Positions 23,620 through 33,930 are shown, numbered from the stretch's first letter. The stretch is 64,000 bases of DNA from Ichthyophis bannanicus (GCA_033557465.1 CM066036.1:588959574-589023573), one strand, 5' to 3'. Notes: generated by a model from the sequence alone, not told the origin. Translations and numbers: made by a program.

Positions 23620-24394
23620 GCCATGCTTGTGATCACAAGGCTCAACCATATCCCCAAGATGCAGTAGGCCTCACCTCAGAGCCCTATCCCCCATCCTGGT
23701 GCTATGCTGACTGCCCCTGTTTGTGTTCACAGGGCTCAACTATATCCCCAGGATGCAATAGGCCTCACCTCAGGGCTCCATCCCCCATTCTGGTGCTATG
23801 CTGACTGCCCCTGTTTGTGTTCACAGGGCTCAACTATATCCCCAGGATGCAGCAGGGTGCACTGCAGAGCCCTATCCCCCATCCTGGTGCTATGGTGACT
23901 GCCCCTGTTTGTGTTCACAGGGCTCAACTATATCCCCAGGATGCAACAGGCCTCACCTCAGGGCTCCATTCCCCATCCTGGTGCTATGCTGACTGCCCCT
24001 GTTTGGGTTCACAGGGCTCAACTATATCCCCAGGATGCAGTAGGCCTCACCTCAGAGCCCTATCCCCCATCCTGGTGCTATGGTGACTGCCCCTGTTTGT
24101 GTTCACAGGGCTCAACTATATCCCCAGGATGCAGCAGGCCTCACCTCAGGGCTCCATCCCCCATCCTGGTGCTATGCTGACTGCCCCTGTTTGTGTTCAC
24201 AGGGCTCAATTATATCCCCAGGATGCAGCAGGGTGCACTGCAGAGCCCTATCCCCCATCCTGGTGCTATGGTGACTGCCCCTGTTTGTGTTCACAGGGCT
24301 CAACTATATCCCCAGGATGCAGCAGGCCTCACCTCAGGGCTCCATCCCACATCCTGGTGCTATGCTGACTGCCCCTGTTTGGGTTCACAGGGCT
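23620..24394 (+). repeat. 94-bp tandem array, left part (about 8 units)
   Basis: Unit of 94 bases containing CTCAACTATATCCCCAGGAT, then a variable TAGGCCTCACCTCAGAGCCC block, CCCCCATCCTGGTGCTATG and CTGTTTGTGTTCACAGGG. Units fall into types by the middle block (TAGGCC...AGAGCCC, CAGGCC...AGGGCTCC, CAGGGTGCACTGCAGAGCCC). The first unit (from about 23,620) is the most divergent. The array breaks off at CTCAAC (24,398), where the provirus is inserted, and continues at 47,832. Confidence 0.95.
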
Positions 24395-24398
24395 CAAC

Positions 24399-25043
24399 TG
24401 TAGCGGCAGAGCGCAAACAATCCAATAATACCAGGAGTCTGTTCAGAAGGTCAAAATCATTTATTTGTGCACAAGACTCAAGCAGAATCACATTCAAAAT
24501 GGCTGAGCAATGGTTTCTAGCAAAACAACAACTTTTATACCTTTCTTCTCCATTCTGTACATAGGCAAACTTTTCATTGGTCCCAGTAACCCCTTCTATC
24601 CCATCTATTGGTCCCGGTACCATTACGTAGTCATCCAATGAGGACCTTGGTCTGGGCTCAGCACCTGGTTGCCCCCCTTACAGTCCCCATTACAATGGAC
24701 AGTTCTTAGACTCTTGATACAATTCTCCTCCAAGGTCACTTAGTTGACTAGAACATGTGGGAAAGCAGGGCACTGTAACCCTTCTCTCAGCAGAATTAAT
24801 TAGTTCACAGAAGCTTCACACATCTTATCAGTACCAATTAAAGTTGTTTTTCTATATTTTCTAAGTTTCGATTCTGCTTAGCTATGCTTGGTTATGCTTA
24901 GTTAAGTTTCGATTCTATGAAGGCAGCATTCAGGGGGGTTTTCATTCCTCTGGGCCTAACCACAGGCTTCATTTACAGGTCAAACTGCTTAGACCTGTCT
25001 GTTTAGTTCAAGCAGCATGGATCATAGGCCTTTGCCTACCACA
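24399..25043 (-). repeat. 3' LTR of the provirus
   Basis: Read on the minus strand it starts TGTGGTAGGC and ends GCCGCTACA, the usual TG...CA limits. It holds a TATA box (TATAAAAG, plus-strand 24,532-24,539) and an AATAAA poly(A) signal (24,460-24,465) about 70 bases further on, which places the R region. Length and sequence match the LTR at 47,187-47,831. Confidence 0.93.
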
Positions 25044-25054
25044 TTCCCCCCTTT
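25044..25054 (-). promoter_or_regulatory. Polypurine tract
   Basis: On the minus strand AAAGGGGGGAA lies immediately before the 3' LTR start. This is the expected plus-strand DNA primer site of a retrovirus. Confidence 0.85.
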
Positions 25055-25269
25055 GATTATTCTCACTCGCAAGTTGGAAAGGGTGAGAATCAAATCACAT
25101 AATACTAGGTAAAGGTATCACTCTGTGGGATAGGGTAGTAGTTTCACATAGCTAGTATCTTTGTAGCTGCCTTGCGCTCTACAGTGTTATTAATAACGGA
25201 AGTTATCATTCGCAAGCAAAGTGGCAAGAAACAAGGGAGCAACAAGCAGATAGTCAGAGTCCATAGTTT
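25055..25269 (-). pseudogene. Env C-terminal remnant
   Basis: On the minus strand a short hydrophobic stretch (LLLPCFLPL type) followed by a short tail and a stop resembles the membrane anchor and cytoplasmic end of a gammaretroviral transmembrane subunit. It lies between the Penelope insertion and the polypurine tract. The fusion peptide, heptad region and disulphide loop are not present, so most of env was already missing. Confidence 0.55.
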
Positions 25270-25617
25270 AATAACTGAATCTATATAACTGCTCATTCAA
25301 CCAATTCGACAGAGTTGAAATATCTAAAGGAATTCTCCAGCTGATCTCAGATCAATACGTGCATCACTCTCACGTTTCAAAAGAAACTTCAATGGTGTGC
25401 CGATTTCACATCAAGGATCTGCTGAGTTTTCTAATTATATATCAAATTCATGTGCCAATAGTTCCAAATTAGCAATGTAGTTTCAAATTAACGATGCTGC
25501 TGGGCATCAAACTTGAAGATTGTAAAGATAAAAATATAAAAAGTACTTAGCTTAGTGTTCAAAAAGGCCCAGCATACTGCAGCATAGAAAATTGGATTGC
25601 TACTTGGCTATTGTCCA

Positions 25618-25680
25618 AATCCCGACGCTAATAATTTTGGCGCCTTGCGTTTCACACTGAGGCGGTTCATCAGGGGAATC
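25618..25680 (-). ncRNA. Hammerhead-ribozyme-like motif, left copy
   Basis: Mirror of 31,931-31,992, downstream of ORF2. The core CTGATGA and GAAA, a 4-bp stem III (ACGC with GCGT), a GTC cleavage triplet and a short stem I are all visible on the minus strand. Stem II is poor. Hammerheads are known in Penelope-like elements. Confidence 0.6.
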
Positions 25681-25998
25681 AAAGATCTCGTGAAAATCTG
25701 AAAAAATAGGAGAACTTAGGTGATAGAACTCTTTTGTTAACATATTACTCTAGAGTACAATCATCAAAAAAGCTATGTTAACAACCTTTCAAAAACTATG
25801 TGGAACCAGTGAGAAAATGCATGATACCTCAAAATAAATGCTGCCCACGTTCCACTGAAGGATCTTCTTATCTTTACTCAAAGATCATCGGGAAAGACGC
25901 CGCGCATGCGGACAACCATTTTCCCAGATGCTTTAAAAGGATTCTGACGTCATCGAAACTCAAGAATTGTCAGCTGAGATTGGTTGGCTTCACTTGGT

Positions 25999-28293
25999 TC
26001 AGAGACAGACAGACCAATCGATTTCTGAATTTAAACCCCCGGGGTGCACTGTTGCTAATGTGTAGATCCACCATTGCTCTCTATATAGCAACCTTTGATC
26101 TCGGGTTTTACCAGATACTGAGGATAATATCCTCTCTATGCACCAGCAACGGAGATCTTCAAACTTATGATCTTTTGTAAGACAGTGCTGGACCAATGGA
26201 GCTTCTATTCTTCTACATCGTATGCGGCTTTGATGTTCCTTAATGCGTATCCGGAATTCACGAATGGTTTTACCTATATATAGAAGCCCACACGGACAGC
26301 TGATGGCATAAACAACAAAAGTAGAATCACATGTTGTGGAAGATCTTAAATAGTAACGAGAATTGTTATAGGTGAATTCTGACTGCTCCAAAGTAATGGA
26401 GCAAATTGTGCAGTGGCCACATTTCCGATGTCCTTTAGGTTCTTGATCAGCTACAATCGGTTGTGCAGAACGTAATCTCGTAGGGCTTAAGTATTCCTTC
26501 AAATTCTTACTCCGTGTCCACACACAACGTATTTTTTTATGTGCTAGTCCCGGTACTACCCGTAAAATCTCACTGCGTTTTGTGATGATCTTTTGGATTT
26601 GGGCACTGAGTGGAGAATAGGATGTGATCAAATTAATATGAACATCATTTTTTGGTATAGCTCTTTTAGTGCGTGGTGTAAGTAAGAATTCTCTATGATT
26701 GTATAGGGCACGACGGTAAGCCTGATCTATCAACTTCCGTGGATATCCTCGTTCCAGAAAATCAGTGACAAGCCCCTTAGAGAGATTTTTAAATTCTTGG
26801 ATATCAGTGCAATTTCGACGATATCGAAGAAACTGGGAAAATGGTAGACTTTTTTTCAAACGTGGAGGATGGGCACTGTCAAAGTGCAAAAATGTATTCC
26901 GATCCATTTCTTTCTTATACACTGTTGTGCCCCAACCAACAGTCTCTCTCGTGATTCGTATATCCAAATAAGTAATTGTGTGTTGGTGAAACTCACATGT
27001 AAAATTGATGTGGGTGTCACAAGCATTTAACCAAGACATAAAGAATTGTAAAACTGTCTCTGTTCCTTGCCATAATAAAAAAACATCATCAATAAAACGA
27101 TACCAGGCTTTAATGTGAGATTGATATGGGGAGGATGTTAACCATTTTTTCTCGAAGACACCCATGTAGAGATTGGCGACTGATGGGGCGCAAGTCGCGC
27201 CCATCGCGACCCCTACTAGCTGATGGTAAATGGTACCCTCAAAAATGAAAAAATTCTTATATAGTGCCAATTCCGTCAATTGTTGTAAAAACATTAGAAA
27301 TTCTTGAGATAAATCTCCTCTATTGACGAGAGCTTGATGCACCACTGCACATGCAGCTGTTTGTGGTATGCTGGTGTATAAAGATTGTACATCCAGCGTC
27401 ACTAGCAAAATTTCTGGTGAAGATGCCCATTCTGCCAAGTTGTCCAAAAGATTCAAAAAATGCGTAGTGTCACGGAGATATGAAGGAATATCGACCAATA
27501 ATGGCCGTAAAAACGAATCTAAATATACTGATAATGGTTCTAATAAACTTCCTTTAGTTGACACAATTGGGCGACCTGGAGGATTTGCAACATTTTTATG
27601 AATCTTAGGGACGGTATAGAAACGCGCCAGTTGTGGTGTAGGAACATTCAAAAAATGATATTCTTTTTTTGAAATTAATTTATTCTTATACGCTGTCATT
27701 GTAATATCACCTATTAACTGTTGAAGTTCTGTACTGGGATCAACCAACAATTTTTCATAAGTAATGCCATCATTCAACTGATTTTGGGCTTCAGTGATGT
27801 AGGCCTCCCTTGCCAATACCACAATCGCACCCCCCTTGTCCGCTCGACGGATCACAAGGTCCGTGTTATCTTGGAGTTCCCGTAGTGTGTGGTATTGATT
27901 CTTAGACAAACGGGTGTTTCTGTGCACTTGAATGGGCGCTAAAGAAGCTAAATCTTGCAACACCAAATCTCGAAAAATTGATAATGCTGGATGGAGAGGT
28001 GTAGGTGGAGTCCATCGTGATTGTAAAGGTAGTCTAATTCGTTTTTGAGACATATCTTCCTGCAATTGTAAATCTACTGCTGGCAAGGATGGTTCTGACT
28101 CTTGCCGGTCAGCGACAGTTGCAAAAAAATTTTTTAGATGACATTTACGAATCAAACCCTCTAAATCTATGTGAAATTGAAAAAAATCAAAACGAATGAT
28201 AGGCACAAAAGATAAACCTCTATTTAATAAACTCTCAACATCAGGTGACAAAGGTGTAGAAGTGGTATTGATCACTAATTTCTGAGATGTCAT
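25999..28293 (-). CDS. Penelope-like RT with GIY-YIG endonuclease, intact ORF2 (left copy)
   Basis: 764 codons. The protein copies its RNA at a nick made by its own endonuclease. RT motifs are at roughly residues 220-480: ADKGGAIVVL, VPKIHKN with GRPIVST, TLDVQSLYTSIP, VAMGATCAPSVANLYMG, the catalytic YRFIDDVFLLW (about residue 400) and TYLDIRI. A Cys-rich CGHCTIC segment lies near residue 626. The C-terminal GIY-YIG nuclease is at about 655-700, with YAISCPCGLLYIGKT and FRIRIKEH. The length fits Penelope-like elements. The start Met overlaps the stop of the upstream ORF as ATGA (28,290-28,293). The reading frame is uninterrupted, so activity is possible, though this copy lacks the start of ORF1. 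Confidence 0.93.
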   Translation of the reverse strand: MTSQKLVINTTSTPLSPDVESLLNRGLSFVPIIRFDFFQFHIDLEGLIRKCHLKNFFATVADRQESEPSLPAVDLQLQEDMSQKRIRLPLQSRWTPPTPLHPALSIFRDLVLQDLASLAPIQVHRNTRLSKNQYHTLRELQDNTDLVIRRADKGGAIVVLAREAYITEAQNQLNDGITYEKLLVDPSTELQQLIGDITMTAYKNKLISKKEYHFLNVPTPQLARFYTVPKIHKNVANPPGRPIVSTKGSLLEPLSVYLDSFLRPLLVDIPSYLRDTTHFLNLLDNLAEWASSPEILLVTLDVQSLYTSIPQTAACAVVHQALVNRGDLSQEFLMFLQQLTELALYKNFFIFEGTIYHQLVGVAMGATCAPSVANLYMGVFEKKWLTSSPYQSHIKAWYRFIDDVFLLWQGTETVLQFFMSWLNACDTHINFTCEFHQHTITYLDIRITRETVGWGTTVYKKEMDRNTFLHFDSAHPPRLKKSLPFSQFLRYRRNCTDIQEFKNLSKGLVTDFLERGYPRKLIDQAYRRALYNHREFLLTPRTKRAIPKNDVHINLITSYSPLSAQIQKIITKRSEILRVVPGLAHKKIRCVWTRSKNLKEYLSPTRLRSAQPIVADQEPKGHRKCGHCTICSITLEQSEFTYNNSRYYLRSSTTCDSTFVVYAISCPCGLLYIGKTIREFRIRIKEHQSRIRCRRIEAPLVQHCLTKDHKFEDLRCWCIERILSSVSGKTRDQRLLYREQWWIYTLATVHPGGLNSEIDWSVCL

Positions 28294-28730
28294 TTCCGTT
28301 GGGTCTTCTGTTTCCCTCGACCACGAGTGGCTGTTCCGCTTCCTTCTTTCTTCTTGGTCTGGCTCTTCTTGCCTTCCTCTAAAATATCCTCTTTAGAAGT
28401 CTTACTTGCATCTGAACTGCTACCTTCATCGGTGGTATCATCGAAAGATACTGATTTCTTTTTTTGTTTTAACTTGCGATTCACATTCATCCATGGATAA
28501 ATATATCCAGTGGTATAATCAGTACCGTCACGATTAAGCTTCTTGATTTTTTTAACCATAGTTTCTTTTCACAAGATTTCTACCTGTTTGGTAATGTTGT
28601 CTTGATGAATCTTAAACTGCTCCTCCGATTCTGTAGATTTCACCAATGCTAAAGAGTTAGAAATGTCTTCTGAGAGTTTCTCAATCTGACCTTTAGCTGA
28701 ATCAATAATAAGGACCATAAGGTCTAATGA
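28290..28730 (-). pseudogene. Penelope-like ORF1, 5'-truncated (left copy)
   Basis: Same lysine-rich protein as in the right copy, cut at the head-to-head junction (28,730). A TGA near 28,569, where the right copy has CGA, also interrupts the frame. The last four bases ATGA overlap the ORF2 start. Confidence 0.75.
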
Positions 28731-29326
28731 AGAAGAAAATTCGCATTGAACTTCACCGTTCCTCTCTGATCGAATACATCAGCCGACAACAAATACCTAG
28801 AGGATTAAGGATTTATAAAGAACCACGCGTTCCATCTATGGATCCCACTTTTGTTGCACAGTGGAATAAAATCTTAAACAAATGTTCATTAGACCTTATG
28901 GTCCTTATTATTGATTCAGCTAAAGGTCAGATTGAGAAACTCTCAGAAGACATTTCTAACTCTTTAGCATTGGTGAAATCTACAGAATCGGAGGAGCAGT
29001 TTAAGATTCATCAAGACAACATTACCAAACAGGTAGAAATCTTGCGAAAAGAAACTATGGTTAAAAAAATCAAGAAGCTTAATCGTGACGGTACTGATTA
29101 TACCACTGGATATATTTATCCATGGATGAATGTGAATCGCAAGTTAAAACAAAAAAAGAAATCAGTATCTTTCGATGATACCACCGATGAAGGTAGCAGT
29201 TCAGATGCAAGTAAGACTTCTAAAGAGGATTTTTTAGAGGAAGGCAAGAAGAGCCAGACCAAGAAGAAAGAAGGAAGCGGAACAGCCACTCGTGGTCGAG
29301 GGAAACAGAAGACCCAACGGAAATGA
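28727..29326 (+). CDS. Penelope-like ORF1 (right copy), probably 5'-incomplete
   Basis: 199 codons, open throughout. The apparent start ATG (28,727-28,729) lies in the last bases of the left arm, so the element's own ORF1 probably began further upstream and was lost. The protein has a helical, probably coiled-coil central part (about residues 55-115: IIDSAKGQIEKLSEDIS and following heptads). It ends in an acidic/serine stretch and a very basic C-terminal tail (KKKEGS, RGRGKQK). This suggests nucleic-acid binding or particle formation, but I recognise no domain. Its stop overlaps the ORF2 start as ATGA. Confidence 0.6.
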   Translation: MKKKIRIELHRSSLIEYISRQQIPRGLRIYKEPRVPSMDPTFVAQWNKILNKCSLDLMVLIIDSAKGQIEKLSEDISNSLALVKSTESEEQFKIHQDNITKQVEILRKETMVKKIKKLNRDGTDYTTGYIYPWMNVNRKLKQKKKSVSFDDTTDEGSSSDASKTSKEDFLEEGKKSQTKKKEGSGTATRGRGKQKTQRK

Positions 29327-31612
29327 CATCTCAGAAATTAGTGATCAATACCACTTCTACACCTTTGTCACCTGATGTTGAGAGTTTATTAAATAGAGGT
29401 TTATCTTTTGTGCCTATCATTCGTTTTGATTTTTTTCAATTTCACATAGATTTAGAGGGTTTGATTCGTAAATGTCATCTAAAAAATTTTTTTGCAACTG
29501 TCGCTGACCGGCAAGAGTCAGAACCATCCTTGCCAGCAGTAGATTTACAATTGCAGGAAGATATGTCTCAAAAACGAATTAGACTACCTTTACAATCACG
29601 ATGGACTCCACCTACACCTCTCCATCCAGCATTATCAATTTTTCGGGATTTGGTGTTGCAAGATTTAGCTTCTTTAGCGCCCATTCAAGTGCACAGAAAC
29701 ACCCGTTTGTCTAAGAATCAATACCACACACTACGGGAACTCCAAGATAACACGGACCTTGTGATCCGTCGAAAAAGGGGGGTGCGATTGTGGTATTGGC
29801 AAGGGAGGCCTACATCACTGAAGCCCAAAATCAGTTGAATGATGGCATTACTTATGAAAAATTGTTGGTTGATCCCAGTACAGAACTTCAACAGTTAATA
29901 GGTGATATTACAATGACAGCGTATAAGAATAAATTAATTTCAAAAAAAGAATATCATTTTTTGAATGTTCCTACACCACAACTGGCGCGTTTCTATACGT
30001 CCCTAAGATACATAAAAATGTTGCAAATCCTCCAGGTCGCCCAATTGTGTCAACTAAAGGAAGTTTATTAGAACCATTATCAGTATATTTAGATTCGTTT
30101 TTACGGCCATTATTGGTCGATATTCCTTCATATCTCCGTGACACTACGCATTTTTTGAATCTTTTGGACAACTTGGCAGAATGGGCATCTTCACCAGAAA
30201 TTTTGCTAGTGACGCTGGATGTACAATCTTTATACACCAGCATACCACAAACAGCTGCATGTGCAGTGGTGCATCAAGCTCTCGTCAATAGAGGAGATTT
30301 ATCTCAAGAATTTCTAATGTTTTTACAACAATTGACGGAATTGGCACTATATAAGAATTTTTTCATTTTTGAGGGTACCATTTACCATCAGCTAGTAGGG
30401 GTCGCGATGGGCGCGACTTGCGCCCCATCAGTCGCCAATCTCTACATGGGTGTCTTCGAGAAAAAATGGTTAACATCCTCCCCATATCAATCTCACATTA
30501 AAGCCTGGTATCGTTTTATTGATGATGTTTTTTTATTATGGCAAGGAACAGAGACAGTTTTACAATTCTTTATGTCTTGGTTAAATGCTTGTGACACCCA
30601 CATCAATTTTACATGTGAGTTTCACCAACACACAATTACTTATTTGGATATACGAATCACGAGAGAGACTGTTGGTTGGGGCACAACAGTGTATAAGAAA
30701 GAAATGGATCGGAATACATTTTTGCACTTTGACAGTGCCCATCCTCCACGTTTGAAAAAAAGTCTACCATTTTCCCAGTTTCTTCGATATCGTCGAAATT
30801 GCACTGATATCCAAGAATTTAAAAATCTCTCTAAGGGGCTTGTCACTGATTTTCTGGAACGAGGATATCCACGGAAGTTGATAGATCAGGCTTACCGTCG
30901 TGCCCTATACAATCATAGAGAATTCTTACTTACACCACGCACTAAAAGAGCTATACCAAAAAATGATGTTCATATTAATTTGATCACATCCTATTCTCCA
31001 CTCAGTGCCCAAATCCAAAAGATCATCACAAAACGCAGTGAGATTTTACGGGTAGTACCGGGACTAGCACATAAAAAAATACGTTGTGTGTGGACACGGA
31101 GTAAGAATTTGAAGGAATACTTAAGCCCTACGAGATTACGTTCTGCACAACCGATTGTAGCTGATCAAGAACCTAAAGGACATCGGAAATGTGGCCACTG
31201 CACAATTTGCTCCATTACTTTGGAGCAGTCAGAATTCACCTATAACAATTCTCGTTACTATTTAAGATCTTCCACAACATGTGATTCTACTTTTGTTGTT
31301 TATGCCATCAGCTGTCCGTGTGGGCTTCTATATATAGGTAAAACCATTCGTGAATTCCGGATACGCATTAAGGAACATCAAAGCCGCATACGATGTAGAA
31401 GAATAGAAGCTCCATTGGTCCAGCACTGTCTTACAAAAGATCATAAGTTTGAAGATCTCCGTTGCTGGTGCATAGAGAGGATATTATCCTCAGTATCTGG
31501 TAAAACCCGAGATCAAAGGTTGCTATATAGAGAGCAATGGTGGATCTACACATTAGCAACAGTGCACCCCGGGGGTTTAAATTCAGAAATCGATTGGTCT
31601 GTCTGTCTCTGA
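29323..31612 (+). pseudogene. Penelope-like ORF2, broken (right copy)
   Basis: Near-identical to the left ORF2. It is shifted by a net 4-base loss at about 29,770-29,776 (in the ADKGG region) and by a 1-base loss near 29,997 (in the VPKIHKN region). The rest (from 30,047) is open to the normal end, including the IDD motif near 30,520 and the GIY-YIG domain near 31,300-31,380. It is inactive as it stands. The intact mirror copy shows what was lost. Confidence 0.92.
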
Positions 31613-31930
31613 ACCAAGTGAAGCCAACCAATCTCAGCTGACAATTCTTGAGTTTCGATGACGTCAGAATCCTTTTAAAGCATCTGGGAAAATGGTTGTC
31701 CGCATGCGCGGCGTCTTTCCCGATGATCTTTGAGTAAAGATAAGAAGATCCTTCAGTGGAACGTGGGCAGCATTTATTTTGAGGTATCATGCATTTTCTC
31801 ACTGGTTCCACATAGTTTTGAAAGGTTGTTAACATAGCTTTTTTGATGATTGTACTCTAGAGTAATATGTTAACAAAAGAGTTCTATCACCTAAGTTCTC
31901 CTATTTTTTCAGATTTTCACGAGATCTTTG

Positions 31931-31992
31931 ATTCCCCTGATGAACCGCCTCAGTGTGAAACGCAAGGCGCCAAAATTATTAGCGTCGGGATT
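31931..31992 (+). ncRNA. Hammerhead-ribozyme-like motif, right copy
   Basis: CTGATGA at 31,937-31,943 and GAAA at 31,957-31,960. Stem III pairs ACGC (31,960-31,963) with GCGT (31,982-31,985) around an 18-base loop. The cleavage triplet GTC ends at 31,986. GGGA (31,987-31,990) can pair with the TCCC before the core. Stem II (ACCGCCTCAGTGT) forms at most two terminal pairs, so catalysis may be weak or need a partner strand. Confidence 0.6.
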
Positions 31993-32415
31993 TGGACAAT
32001 AGCCAAGTAGCAATCCAATTTTCTATGCTGCAGTATGCTGGGCCTTTTTGAACACTAAGCTAAGTACTTTTTATATTTTTATCTTTACAATCTTCAAGTT
32101 TGATGCCCAGCAGCATCGTTAATTTGAAACTACATTGCTAATTTGGAACTATTGGCACATGAATTTGATATATAATTAGAAAACTCAGCAGATCCTTGAT
32201 GTGAAATCGGCACACCATTGAAGTTTCTTTTGAAACGTGAGAGTGATGCACGTATTGATCTGAGATCAGCTGGAGAATTCCTTTAGATATTTCAACTCTG
32301 TCGAATTGGTTGAATGAGCAGTTATATAGATTCAGTTATTGGATATATTCATTCAGAAACATTGTAGACCCATTATACGTTGTGTTATTACATAAAAATG
32401 GAGAGTCCATAGTTT

Positions 32416-32945
32416 GGCAAGAGTGGGAAAAAGAACTAAAGGAGTAGAAGGTTCAGGAACATTTATGCCGGACCACCAAGATGTCTTCTTTGTTGTGCTG
32501 TTGTAAAACTTCTGATTTAGACAGTCCAGCTGTCCAATCTTCATAGCAAATTATGGTCCGGTGCGAACAAAACACAAACTGTCAACAATGGGGTGGGCCA
32601 ATACCCACTCACTAGTAGTATTATGTAAATCAGTCTGATTGTAGGGGATGGAATAATTCAGTTCTTGAGCCTCCCAGGGCCACTAATCTCCCATCTTGGT
32701 TCCTTCACAAAGAAACAGTCATAAATGTGGAGACTAGATGCTACTGCTTCGGCAAGTTCAAGAAACAAGTTCTGGGAGGCATGAGGAACCTTCAGCCCAG
32801 TTCGCGTGGTACTTATACAGGCTGCACAGGGAGGTAAAGCAAAAGTCATTTCAAAGCACCCCAAGGCTGCTGCCAAAATAAAGCAATAATAAGAATTCAT
32901 AATGGGCATAGTCTCTGAAAAATTGGTGGAACTGTCGGCATCCAC
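32416..32945 (-). pseudogene. Env N-terminal remnant
   Basis: Minus-strand open piece 32,945-32,658 has a hydrophobic signal-like segment (YCFILAAALGCF) and a NLFLELAEAVASSL stretch similar to the start of gammaretroviral surface subunits. A stop and frame change follow. A second piece (32,544-32,353) carries an NST glycosylation-type site and a WW pair. It then meets the Penelope insertion point. The bulk of the surface and transmembrane subunits is absent. Confidence 0.5.
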
Positions 32946-33189
32946 AACAGATAACAGATGTAGAGTTGATTGTAGATCCTCGAGCTTCTGCCGTACGTAG
33001 ACCTACCAGCTTTGTGGCAGGAGTAGGGCTGTAGATTCCAAAGTATCACTGTCCTCTGGGATGTCTCAGGTTCTTAAAATATCATAGTACAGTCTCTCAG
33101 GCTATTATTGCCTCCTTAGAGCAGTTCACTTTTTAGGAGATCAAAACAGTTTTGTTCTCAGAGCATTTGAACACAGTCTCTTAGAAGAC
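32946..33189 (-). other. Pol-env boundary of the provirus
   Basis: No open frame recognised. It lies between the integrase tail and the env remnant. Confidence 0.4.
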
Positions 33190-33930
33190 TCAATTTCTTA
33201 ACACAACACAGTCTATTTCTGATGATTGCAGCTTTCTCCAGATGCGAGGCTTACCTTCAGATAAACGGACAGTCTTGAAATAGTGCAGTTTCCGAGGGAC
33301 CAATAAGTCTTTGGTCCGTGGCTGTTGTCGTAGGGTGAGGCGCAATGGAGTCTCAGGATGCTGTACAGTAGTCCAGTGATCAGGTTCAAAAACAGTTGCT
33401 GGCTTTACTCGACTATGATGGATCCAAAGTTCGAATTCTGCGACTTTTACTGCAGTTGGAGTTGACAGGATGACAACATAGGGTCCCTTCCAATGCAGGG
33501 CTAACGGTATCCTTCTCCACTCTTTGATCCACACCGAGACTCCAGGCTTGAAAGGATGCAGGGGTTCAGGCAAATTGATGGGTAATCGATTTTGTACCCA
33601 GGTATGAAGACTCTGCAAAACAGAACTTAAAACCAATAGTTCATGCCTAATAATTTCAGATCCTATCTGTCTCACATCTCCTTTTATTCCCTATAAATAG
33701 GCTACAGATTCTCAGAATTTCAAAAAGGGGGAACTCCTAAAGACTGAGCAGGGGCTAAGTATATCCTAGGAAGGGCTATAGGAAGAACCTGGAGCCACTT
33801 CAGGTAAACCTCTTGGCAAAGTTTGGACAACTGAGATTTCAAGGTTCTATTCATACATTCTACTTTTCCTAGAGTTTTGAAAGCTGTAGGTAGTATGCAC
33901 CTGATAATGTCAATATCTTGGGGCCATACT
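33190..33930 (-). pseudogene. Retroviral integrase, broken
   Basis: The later part of the catalytic core is visible at about 33,930-33,700: a TLGKVE.MNRTLK segment with the catalytic Glu, then LSKLCQEV and LKWLQVLP. The C-terminal DNA-binding domain is an open piece (33,675-33,190) with PGVSVWIKEW, WKGPYVVILSTPTAVKV and WIHHSRVKP, the gammaretroviral form. Stops separate the two parts and the zinc-binding N-terminus was not found. Confidence 0.8.

Larger units (their letters stand above)
25270..32401. mobile_element. Head-to-head pair of Penelope-like elements in one insertion
   Basis: Two copies face away from each other: the left on the minus strand (25,270-28,730), the right on the plus strand (28,731-32,401). 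Arms of about 3.46 kb mirror each other around position 28,808, with a 155-base centre that is extra 5' sequence of the right copy. The right copy also has 61 extra 3' bases. The whole is flanked by a 14-bp duplication AGAGTCCATAGTTT (25,256-25,269 and 32,402-32,415), so it entered the retroviral env as one unit. The arms are nearly identical. The left ORF2 is intact, while the right has small deletions. Confidence 0.93.

Noticed and set aside
23634..24394. A family of 64-190 codon repeat proteins, or a CRISPR-like array
   Set aside because: The 94-bp units follow each other directly without unique spacers, as in a satellite. Frames are open only because the unit has few stops, and the period is not a multiple of three.
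25800..26180. 126-codon plus-strand frame over the Penelope ORF2 (and its mirror at 31,431)
   Set aside because: Antisense to the GIY-YIG domain and 3' region. It appears in both arms simply because they mirror each other.
28727..28885. Genuine start of Penelope ORF1 at 28,727
   Set aside because: The ATG is made of the last bases of the inverted left arm, so it is a junction product and not the element's own start.
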